From Chitinophaga sp. H8 (GTDB taxonomy: Bacteria > Bacteroidota > Bacteroidia > Chitinophagales > Chitinophagaceae): a stretch of 64,000 nucleotides of DNA. The stretch lies in contig NZ_JBEXAC010000001.1 in the NCBI RefSeq assembly GCF_040567655.1, forward strand, positions 434,001-498,000. The letters are read 5' to 3'. This document shows, piece by piece, positions 55,007 through 62,778 of this stretch. Every line of letters begins with the position of its first letter. Position 1 is the stretch's first letter. Made by a program: the position numbers and the translations under genes. The notes under the pieces are model-generated. The model did not search any database, was not told the origin of the DNA, and saw nothing but the letters and a program-made list of their open reading frames with translations.

Positions 55007-56737
55007 ATGAAAAATGTATTTTTTTCAGTGTTATCCGTATGCGCATTACTGACGGGTTCCTGCCGGCAAACTTTACTGGAATCTTCAGACAAAACGAAAA
55101 AGGAGGAGCTTGTTACAACAGCTAATGCAGATCCTTCCTTCATGTCTCTTAAACAGATTGATCCACTGTTAAAAGTATTTAAGACCGGAACTCTTGACCC
55201 GAATTGGGGGACAGATACTACTTTTACTTATCGGGGTGGATATGTGAATCTGCACTTTGTATTATCTGCAGGAGAAGCGCTTTCTAATGTGCAGGCTAGT
55301 ATTATTGACCCTACAGGTATCCTTACACCATCGCAGGTGGGGTGGGTGAGGCAGGTAGGGGCCAGTCATGCTGTACCGGGGTTGGTGGGTGGATTATACT
55401 CTGCCGACAGAACTTTTCCGGATGCTATTATCAACGATGCTCCTGCCACTGTAGCTGCCGGCAACTTACAATCGTTTTGGGCCACTATCCCTATCAGCAC
55501 TACACTCGGGGCTGGTGTATATAAAGCAACCTTCAAGGTAACTGCCATCAAATCCGGTACGCCGTATTCCGTGGAGCGGGAGTTTGTGGTCCGCGTATTT
55601 CCTGTTACTATGACAAGTTCGAGGTTGTTTGTTTCAAATTGGTTTTATCATACTCCGGAAAATTATGCTTTCCTGAATAATGGGATACCGGTAACGATGT
55701 ATTCTACCAAATTCTGGGAGCTGACTGCTATGGTGGCAAATATGATGTCCGAATATAAGCAGAATGTAATTCACCTTAGCCCGTTGGTACTTACCCAGAT
55801 CACCAAAACAGGATCTACCTATAGCTTTGATTTTTCCCGTTTTGATCAGATGGTCAACCTGTTTAAACAAACAGGCACACTTAAACGTATCGAGGGGGAG
55901 GCCATTGCCTCCCGGCTTACAGGTGCTATGGACAGCCCTTATGGTATCTGGGTACCTAATGCCACGCGTACCACAGGATATGAAAATACTTTGTTCCCTG
56001 CTACTGATGCAGGGGCCCAGAGCTTTTTAAGCCAGTTCATGACAGCACTCACACTACACCTGAAACAAAAGAACTGGTTCAATGATTATTATCAGCATGT
56101 AGCGGATGAGCCAGTGCCTGGAAATGCCTCATCCTATATCTCTATTGGAACAATGGTGAAAAATGCCGTGCCGGATATGAAAATACTGGAAGCGGTAATG
56201 ACTCCCAATCTGGGCAACCTGGTGGATGTTTATGTGCCCAAAATGGATCATCTTCACGGGAATTATTCCACTTATCAGTCAAAGCAGGCAAATGGCTCGG
56301 AGGTGTGGTTCTATACCTGTAACGAACCTACAGGATCCTATGCGAACAGGTTTGTAGAGCAGCAGCTTTCGTACATGCGTATTCTGCACTGGATCAATTT
56401 TAAGTTTGGAATAACGGGGTATCTGCATTGGTCTTTATTTAATTATCCAATTATTGGTGCGGCGGATGTGTTTACAGAAACGTCCGGCACCTGGTTACCT
56501 GGTGGTGACGCTTTTATTGTTTATCCGGGATATAACAAATTCTATAAATCTATCCGGTACGAACAAATGCGTGAAGGGATCATGGACTATGAGTTGCTAA
56601 GCAGGCTGAAAGAAAAAGATGCAGCTAAAGCAGATTTGTTGGCTGGGCAGATCGCCTGGAGTTTCAGCAGTTATCAGACCAATGTTTCTATTTTCCAGCA
56701 GGTAAGAAAGGAGGCTTTGACCGCTCTGGCTTATTAG
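55007..56737 (+). CDS. DUF4091/GH123-like lipoprotein glycosidase
   Basis: A 576-residue lipoprotein (lipobox TGSCRQ, near residue 19). An N-terminal beta domain (about 45-200) is followed by a TIM-barrel domain typical of DUF4091, the catalytic domain of GH123 beta-N-acetylgalactosaminidases. The Asp-Glu pair expected for substrate-assisted catalysis is present as Asp367-Glu368 in HVADEPVPG. The family's C-terminal signature is clear: GGDAFIVYPG, then SIRYEQMREGIMDYELL. With the adjacent GH20 gene this points to N-acetylhexosamine removal. The gene ends at a hairpin terminator and closes the PUL. Confidence 0.85.
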   Translation: MKNVFFSVLSVCALLTGSCRQTLLESSDKTKKEELVTTANADPSFMSLKQIDPLLKVFKTGTLDPNWGTDTTFTYRGGYVNLHFVLSAGEALSNVQASIIDPTGILTPSQVGWVRQVGASHAVPGLVGGLYSADRTFPDAIINDAPATVAAGNLQSFWATIPISTTLGAGVYKATFKVTAIKSGTPYSVEREFVVRVFPVTMTSSRLFVSNWFYHTPENYAFLNNGIPVTMYSTKFWELTAMVANMMSEYKQNVIHLSPLVLTQITKTGSTYSFDFSRFDQMVNLFKQTGTLKRIEGEAIASRLTGAMDSPYGIWVPNATRTTGYENTLFPATDAGAQSFLSQFMTALTLHLKQKNWFNDYYQHVADEPVPGNASSYISIGTMVKNAVPDMKILEAVMTPNLGNLVDVYVPKMDHLHGNYSTYQSKQANGSEVWFYTCNEPTGSYANRFVEQQLSYMRILHWINFKFGITGYLHWSLFNYPIIGAADVFTETSGTWLPGGDAFIVYPGYNKFYKSIRYEQMREGIMDYELLSRLKEKDAAKADLLAGQIAWSFSSYQTNVSIFQQVRKEALTALAY

Positions 56738-56745
56738 ATGGGACG

Positions 56746-56787
56746 CCCTGGAAGTATCAGTTACTAATACTTCCAGGGATCTCTTTT
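56746..56787 (+). terminator. Terminator after the GH123-like gene
   Basis: Perfect 12-base arms (56746-56757 and 56767-56778) with a 9-base loop and a downstream CTCTTTTA. It starts nine bases after the stop and also overlaps the end of the convergent tautomerase gene, so it may serve both strands. Confidence 0.8.
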
Positions 56788-57163
56788 AGAAATGCCGGTT
56801 CCCTTCTGTATTTAGCGGATTGATCAATGACTTATTACAATAGGTAGCTTGTTCAAAATCACTGATGTTTATGGATAAGAATGAAATGTCAGTGAACAGT
56901 GGTGCTAATCTTTCTGTAATCAACCTCGACAGGTTGGCTTTTTGGGCTGTTGTCCGGCCTTCCATAATACTCCCGAAGATGTGCAGAAAACTATGTTTCC
57001 CTTCTCCCAATTTATAATATTCGTAGCTGTTAATACGGACTTTGATATCATTCTCTGCAAATAACCCTGTCGTTTCTGCTGCATCATATACTGTATTCAT
57101 GATTACATCAGCAGGTTGTAGCTCTAAAACATTTTTTGAGCATTCTATTACAAAATGAGGCAT
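56786..57163 (-). CDS. CHMI-type 5-carboxymethyl-2-hydroxymuconate isomerase
   Basis: A 125-residue cytoplasmic tautomerase. The N-terminus MPHFVIECS exposes Pro1 after Met removal, the general base of the tautomerase superfamily. IKVRINSYEYYKLGEGKHSF and IFGSIMEGRTTAQKANLSR match the CHMI (HpaF-type) family of homoprotocatechuate catabolism. No other gene of that pathway is nearby, so it may have another substrate. It is a lone reverse-strand gene between two PULs. Confidence 0.85.
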   Translation of the reverse strand: MPHFVIECSKNVLELQPADVIMNTVYDAAETTGLFAENDIKVRINSYEYYKLGEGKHSFLHIFGSIMEGRTTAQKANLSRLITERLAPLFTDISFLSINISDFEQATYCNKSLINPLNTEGNRHF

Positions 57164-57267
57164 ATGCTTTGTGTTTTGACTGATTCCAGGCAGGAAAATG
57201 GCCTTCGCAAATTTATTGATTATAGCTTTAAAAAATCAGTACCGAAGGAGGGGAACCTTCAGGTTAA

Positions 57268-57298
57268 TTTGATAATCATAAAATTTTTCTACTTTTAG
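57268..57298 (+). promoter_or_regulatory. Candidate promoter for sigma factor 3
   Basis: TTTG at 57268-57271, an 18-base spacer, then TACTTTTAG at 57290-57298, close to the Bacteroidota TTTG/TAnnTTTG consensus. The transcript would start roughly 10 bases before ATG 57315, a very short leader. Confidence 0.45.
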
Positions 57299-57314
57299 CG
57301 GATAAATTACCACG

Positions 57315-57857
57315 ATGGAATCAGCCGCTTTCTCCCATATCTTCAGGGAAAATTTTCCCCTGATCTTTTCTTTTACCAGGAGGATAGTGGATGATGCGGG
57401 TGTGGCGGAAGAAATAGCAGGTGATGTGTTCATGAAGTTATGGGAACGTTTTCACAACTTTGATAATATTGGCGCCATGAAGGCATTTCTTTATGTTGTA
57501 GCGCGAAATACTTCCCTGAACTACCTCGAAGAGGTGAAACGTCGTAAAAAAAATGAAAATGAGCTCTCTCAGCTAACCGCAACAGCAACAGAGGAGGCAG
57601 CACTGCATCATATTATCCGCCTTGAGGCGCTGCAGGAAGTATATGGAGCTATTGAAGCACTCCCGGACCAGATTAAAAAAGTCATTAAATTCACCCTGGA
57701 AGGCCTGAAGGCCCAGGAAATAGCAGATAAATTAGGCACTTCAGTAAATACGGTCAGGAACCAGAAGGCAAAAGGATTGCTTTTGCTGAAAAAAGGATTA
57801 TCTGGTAAAGCATTTGAAATGCTGGTATTCATATTACAATATGGAACTTTCTTATAA
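57315..57857 (+). CDS. ECF-type RNA polymerase sigma factor 3
   Basis: A 180-residue ECF sigma factor. Sigma-2 is at about residues 10-75 (AGVAEEIAGDVFMKLWERF, MKAFLYVVARNTSLNYLEE); sigma-4 at about 110-165 (LPDQIKKVIKFTLEGLKAQE, LGTSVNTVRNQKAKG). It ends in a hydrophobic tail (FEMLVFILQYGTFL). The FecR gene starts 87 bases later. It should control the SusC-SusD pair that begins at 59285. Confidence 0.92.
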   Translation: MESAAFSHIFRENFPLIFSFTRRIVDDAGVAEEIAGDVFMKLWERFHNFDNIGAMKAFLYVVARNTSLNYLEEVKRRKKNENELSQLTATATEEAALHHIIRLEALQEVYGAIEALPDQIKKVIKFTLEGLKAQEIADKLGTSVNTVRNQKAKGLLLLKKGLSGKAFEMLVFILQYGTFL

Positions 57858-57944
57858 TATTCTCCCCGAAATTATTTTTTTGCTTCCCGATAGATGAAAT
57901 GACTGTTTTACTTGTTCTATAGTAGAGAACTATTAACCCATTGT

Positions 57945-59123
57945 ATGCAGTATAGTCAAATACAGACATCATTAAGGATGGCAGCCTTGATTGGGCGTCA
58001 CATAAAAGGGGAATTAAACACCACAGAAACCCAGGAACTGCAAAGTTGGATAGATGCCAGCCCGGAAAACCGTGTGATGGTGGAAGAGCTGATGAATACA
58101 GCAATCCGGCAGACTGAATGGGAAAACCTGCAGCAGCATAATGGTGAACAGGTGCTGGCGGCTATTTTAAATAAAGCAGCAGCTGACCAGAAAATAAAGC
58201 GCCTGCGGTTTATAAGACTTATAGCTGCGGCGGCTATATTGTTACTACTGGGAGGAGTAGGAATGAAATTAGTGTTAGATGGAGCACGAACATCGCCGGG
58301 CAGGACTGCACAGTATACGAATGATATCCCTCCTGGTGGCCGGAAGGCGCAGTTGGTGCTGGCAAATGGCAATGTAGTCTCCTTAGGTGTTGGCAAGGAT
58401 ACCACTTTTACAGAGGGGAATGGTACCGAAATAAAACAAAAGAAGGGGCAGTTGATCTATAATAATGATGGACGCAATACTCTTGCTTATAACCTGTTGA
58501 CCACACCTGTGGGCGGTGAATATGAAATTACATTAGCTGATGGCACCCATGTATGGTTAAATGCATCCTCTTCTATTCGTTATCCGACCACTTTTAACGG
58601 TAAAGAAAGAAAGGTGGAAATTACCGGTGAAGCATATTTTGAAGTGGCTGGTAATGCCCAAATGCCATTTAAAGTTAAGATCAATGAACAGATGGAGGTA
58701 GAAGTACTGGGAACACATTTTAATATCAATGGATATAAAGATGAGGCAACTGTGAACACTACGTTATTAGAAGGTGCTGTTAGGGTAAAGACGAATGGTC
58801 AATTGCAATTACTTAAACCAGGACAACAAGCACAGGTAAATAGTGCCGGAGGAATCAGCCTGATAACCAATATTAATACTGAACAGGTCGTGGCGTGGAA
58901 AGATGGTCTTTTTAATTTCGATGATGTCAGCCTGCAGGAAATGATGCGGCAGCTTTCACGTTGGTATGACATTGAGGTAATATATGAAGGGAAGGTGCCT
59001 GAAATGAGATTTGGGGGAAAGATGGTCAGGAACCTGAGTTTGTCTCAATTACTAAGGGTACTGGAGCAATCAAAAGTACACTTTAGGATAGAAGAAGGGC
59101 GAAAAGTAATAGTTACACAATAG
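57945..59123 (+). CDS. FecR-type anti-sigma factor 3
   Basis: A 392-residue membrane anti-sigma regulator. The cytoplasmic N-terminus (about 1-85) is followed by one membrane helix (FIRLIAAAAILLLLGGVGMK), the periplasmic FecR domain (ITLADGTHVWLNASSSIRYP, GEAYFEVAGNAQMPF, EVLGTHFNI) and a DUF4974-type end (LSQLLRVLEQSKVHFRIEEG). The frame is open from a TTG at 57912, but ATG 57945 is the first good start; ATG 57978 is possible. Its partners are the sigma factor at 57315 and the receptor at 59285. Confidence 0.91.
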   Translation: MQYSQIQTSLRMAALIGRHIKGELNTTETQELQSWIDASPENRVMVEELMNTAIRQTEWENLQQHNGEQVLAAILNKAAADQKIKRLRFIRLIAAAAILLLLGGVGMKLVLDGARTSPGRTAQYTNDIPPGGRKAQLVLANGNVVSLGVGKDTTFTEGNGTEIKQKKGQLIYNNDGRNTLAYNLLTTPVGGEYEITLADGTHVWLNASSSIRYPTTFNGKERKVEITGEAYFEVAGNAQMPFKVKINEQMEVEVLGTHFNINGYKDEATVNTTLLEGAVRVKTNGQLQLLKPGQQAQVNSAGGISLITNINTEQVVAWKDGLFNFDDVSLQEMMRQLSRWYDIEVIYEGKVPEMRFGGKMVRNLSLSQLLRVLEQSKVHFRIEEGRKVIVTQ

Positions 59124-59174
59124 TTTTAAAATAAATCTCTATCACCAGTAAAAACAATATCCTCTAAAATGAAA

Positions 59175-59201
59175 GCCGAAGATGTTTCGACCATCTTCGG
59201 C
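59175..59201 (+). promoter_or_regulatory. GC-rich hairpin between fecR and susC (copy 3)
   Basis: Perfect 10-base arms (59175-59184 and 59192-59201, GCCGAAGATG type) with a 7-base loop and no T-tract, 83 bases before the susC start. It is equivalent in form and place to the hairpins at 27922 and 47340. Confidence 0.55.
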
Positions 59202-59284
59202 AAGTAGTTAGGTTAAGCTATGAAAAAATAGTCAAAAGATCACATCCAACTAATTTATTACAACTACCAAACCAAAGTAAAGTT

Positions 59285-62200
59285 ATGAAAAATGTTTTTT
59301 GTAACCAGGGATTTCGTGCGCCTGCTCTAAAGATGAGCTATGCCGGATACTGGTTCTCAACCAAATCTATGGGTGTTCGATTGGGAACGCTGTTTATTAC
59401 AAAAAAGGAGCAGTGGTCGCAGCGTTCCGGCAACATCGGCAAAACAATTTTGAAAGCGATGAAACTAACAACATTCTTTCTCACAGTTTTCCTTTTTAAT
59501 GTAAGCGCCAAAGGGGTTTCGCAGACCATCACGTTTTCAGGTAAAGGAGTCGGACTAAAAAAGGTATTTACTGCTATTGAAGAACAAACTGGTATGGTTG
59601 TCTTTTATAACAATGACCTGTTAGAACATGCAATGCCTGTTACCCTGACAGCCCGTAATATGAAGCTGGTGGATTTTCTGGAGCAGGTACTCCTGAATGA
59701 GCCATTAGGGTATGAGATTACGAACAAAATGATTGTTATCACAGAGAAAAGTAAAACAACTTTACCCCGTGGTATACCAGTTGTCTATCAGGGGCCTGTA
59801 ACCGGCACTATCTTCGCCGCAGATAATAATACACCCTTACCTGGTGCTTCAATTAAAATAAAAGGTACTGCCATAGGTACCAATACAGACAATAATGGAA
59901 AGTATTCCATTAAAGCCACCCCGGGTCAGGTATTGGTGATATCTTATATTGGATATCTGGATAAGGAAATAATCGTCAAAGAAGAGGGACAGGTTATAAA
60001 CATAATACTGGAACAAAAAAAAGAAGCTTTGGGAGAAGTGGTAGTTGTAGCGTATGGCACCCAGCGAAAAGAAACCGTTACCGGGGCTATATCGGCTATT
60101 TCCACTAAAGAAATCAAACAAAGTCCGGCAGCCAATCTGGCCGTGAATCTGGCAGGACGTTTGCCAGGATTAACTACGGTACAAAATAGCGGGGAACCCG
60201 GTCAGGATGTTACAAATTTGTATTTAAGAGGACAACGAACGCTGAATGGACAAGCTCCGCTGATCATGGTAGATGGGGTACCCAGAGATCTTACTTATAT
60301 TGACCCCAATGAAGTTGAAAGTGTTACTATTTTAAAAGATGCATCTTCTACAGCTGTATTTGGTGTAAGGGGAGCCAATGGTGTTATTCTGGTTACCACC
60401 AGGAGAGGTACTTCTGAAAAACCACAAATATCTTTTTCAAGTGAAACGGGCATTCAGCAATTTAATAGATTACCTGATCCTGTACATTCATGGGAGCTGG
60501 CCGAAATGACCAACCAGGCATGGGTAAATGATGGGCAACCTGCTTATTCAAGGTTTTCGGAACAGGCTATTGAGCATTATCGTAAACAGGATAGGCCTGA
60601 TATATATCCTGATAATGACTGGCTGGGAATGCTTTCTCGGAAGAATACCATGCAACAACGGTTTAATCTGAATGTGAGCGGGCGTTCTAAAGCAATGCGA
60701 TACTTCGTGAATGTGGGGCACCTTTCCCAAAACGGATTGTGGAAAACAGAGCAGAAGGATTATAACGCAAGCAGTTCTTTAAAGCGGTATAACTTTCGTT
60801 CCAATATTGATATTGATCTGAATAAAACGTTGACCGCATTTTTAAATGTAGCCGGATACATGGAGCAGGCAAATGCGCCTAATCCTGACAGAAGCAGTGC
60901 GCAATTGTTATATTATACCTATATCTATCCTGCCACCATGCCCGGCCCACTTACGCCGGATGGTCAGGTGCTTACCACACAATCTGAATCTAATCCACCA
61001 TGGGCATTTATTAACAGGTCGGGCTATACCCAGGAGAAAAGAACGAATGTTACTGCTTCTTACGGAATGGACCAAAAGCTTGATTTTATTACGCAAGGGT
61101 TATCTGCCAAGATAATGGCTTCCTTTGATGTACGAACCATTTATAATATTGATGCCCGCCAATCATTTCAGCAATGGATTATGGATGTTGTTCCAGATGA
61201 AAACGGTGTAGAGCAACCTGTTTACAGTAGAAGAGATCAGCAGGAAAATACGCCGCTTAATATGAGTGACAGGGCGCGTTTCTTCTCCTATTTTAATGTG
61301 CAGGGTTTTCTGAATTATAACCGCTCCTTTGGAGATCATGCTGTAACAGGACTCTTGCTTTATCAGCAGGATAACCAAACACAGGCAGGAGACCGCCTGC
61401 CATATAGGGTGATGGGAATTGCAAACCGTATTACCTACGGATTCAGGAACAAGTATTTCGCAGAATTTAATGGCGGCTATAATGGTTCTGAACAGTTTGC
61501 CCGGCAAAACAGGTTTGGCTTCTTCCCTTCTTTTTCCGCAAGCTGGGTGATCAGCAAGGAGAAGTTTCTGCAAAGCAATCAGGTAATTCATTTCCTCAAA
61601 ATAAGGGGCTCCTATGGAAAGGTAGGGAATGACAGGTTAGGAGGGGCCCGCTTCCTTTACCTGGATAATATCAATCTTGGTGGAGGAGGATATAATCAGA
61701 GTTTATATAATGGACAGCGGATTAATGAAGCATTGGTAGGAAATCCTGCTCTTCGTTGGGAAGTGAGTCGCAAAACAAATGTAGGGCTTGAATTTGGATT
61801 GTTTAATCAATTGGATTTTGTGGTAGATGTTTTCAAGGAAAAAACGGACAATATGTTGATCAACCGTCAACAGATCCCGAAAATACTTGGCTTATCGGGT
61901 ACACCGCCAGTGAATATGGGTATTGTAGACAATCATGGGTATGAGATAGAAGCAAAATACAGAAAGCGGTTTAACCAGAATCTCTCTCTTTTGGTAAATG
62001 CAAACTATAACTACGCTGCTAATAAACTCATCTTCAATGATGAGCCCATGAGATCGGAAGCATTTGCATACCGCTATCGTCAGCAGGGGTATCCGATAGG
62101 GCAGCAATTTGGTTATTTAATAGATGGCTTCTGGAATAATGCGGAAGAGATCGCAGCTTCAGGGCTCACTTACCAGGTAGGAGCGGGGCAACCCAGACCA

Positions 62201-62764
62201 GGTGATCTGAAATATATTGATGTAAATAATGATAAGGTAATTGATGAAAAGGACATGGCCCCCATCCTTTATTCTCCGGTACCGCAACATACGTTTGGTG
62301 GGGCGATCAGCGTCAATTACAGGAATTTTGATATCTCTCTTCTGTTTCAGGGGGTATCCAATGTTAGTAAAACATATACAGGCAATGGCATTTTTGAGAT
62401 TGCGGGCGGAACCAATGTGTTTTATGATATACACCGGAATGCCTGGACACCGGAACGGGCGGCTAATGGTCAGAAAATAACCTATCCTGCATTAGGATCC
62501 AGTATGAATTCCAATCATGTAGCTAACCAGTTTTTCATTTGGGATGCTTCTTATCTCAGGCTGAAAAACTTTGAGATCGGTTATTCCTTGTCAACAAAAG
62601 CCATTGCCCGGATGAAATTGCAACAGCTACGTGTTTATGCCAATGCACTTAATCCAATTACATGGGACAGGATGCCAACAAAGGCATATGATCCTGAAAT
62701 CAGCTGGGTATTGGCCTATCCCATCCAACGGGTGTTTAATTTCGGTATTAATGTAATCTTCTAA
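59285..62764 (+). CDS. SusC-like receptor with STN signalling domain 5
   Basis: A 1159-residue TonB-dependent transporter. A 58-residue basic extension precedes the signal peptide core (MKLTTFFLTVFLFNVSAKGV); ATG 59459 is an alternative start. The STN domain is about 82-155 (LKKVFTAIEEQTGMVVFYNN), a CarboxypepD_reg-like domain about 168-255, the plug about 260-370 (VVVVAYGTQRKETVTGAI, VFGVRGANGVILVTTRRG), then the barrel ending in VIF. The plug and barrel resemble the receptor at 13191, which has no STN domain, more than the other STN receptors. SusD follows after 14 bases. Confidence 0.94.
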   Translation: MKNVFCNQGFRAPALKMSYAGYWFSTKSMGVRLGTLFITKKEQWSQRSGNIGKTILKAMKLTTFFLTVFLFNVSAKGVSQTITFSGKGVGLKKVFTAIEEQTGMVVFYNNDLLEHAMPVTLTARNMKLVDFLEQVLLNEPLGYEITNKMIVITEKSKTTLPRGIPVVYQGPVTGTIFAADNNTPLPGASIKIKGTAIGTNTDNNGKYSIKATPGQVLVISYIGYLDKEIIVKEEGQVINIILEQKKEALGEVVVVAYGTQRKETVTGAISAISTKEIKQSPAANLAVNLAGRLPGLTTVQNSGEPGQDVTNLYLRGQRTLNGQAPLIMVDGVPRDLTYIDPNEVESVTILKDASSTAVFGVRGANGVILVTTRRGTSEKPQISFSSETGIQQFNRLPDPVHSWELAEMTNQAWVNDGQPAYSRFSEQAIEHYRKQDRPDIYPDNDWLGMLSRKNTMQQRFNLNVSGRSKAMRYFVNVGHLSQNGLWKTEQKDYNASSSLKRYNFRSNIDIDLNKTLTAFLNVAGYMEQANAPNPDRSSAQLLYYTYIYPATMPGPLTPDGQVLTTQSESNPPWAFINRSGYTQEKRTNVTASYGMDQKLDFITQGLSAKIMASFDVRTIYNIDARQSFQQWIMDVVPDENGVEQPVYSRRDQQENTPLNMSDRARFFSYFNVQGFLNYNRSFGDHAVTGLLLYQQDNQTQAGDRLPYRVMGIANRITYGFRNKYFAEFNGGYNGSEQFARQNRFGFFPSFSASWVISKEKFLQSNQVIHFLKIRGSYGKVGNDRLGGARFLYLDNINLGGGGYNQSLYNGQRINEALVGNPALRWEVSRKTNVGLEFGLFNQLDFVVDVFKEKTDNMLINRQQIPKILGLSGTPPVNMGIVDNHGYEIEAKYRKRFNQNLSLLVNANYNYAANKLIFNDEPMRSEAFAYRYRQQGYPIGQQFGYLIDGFWNNAEEIAASGLTYQVGAGQPRPGDLKYIDVNNDKVIDEKDMAPILYSPVPQHTFGGAISVNYRNFDISLLFQGVSNVSKTYTGNGIFEIAGGTNVFYDIHRNAWTPERAANGQKITYPALGSSMNSNHVANQFFIWDASYLRLKNFEIGYSLSTKAIARMKLQQLRVYANALNPITWDRMPTKAYDPEISWVLAYPIQRVFNFGINVIF

Positions 62765-62778
62765 CATTCTACGCAAGC

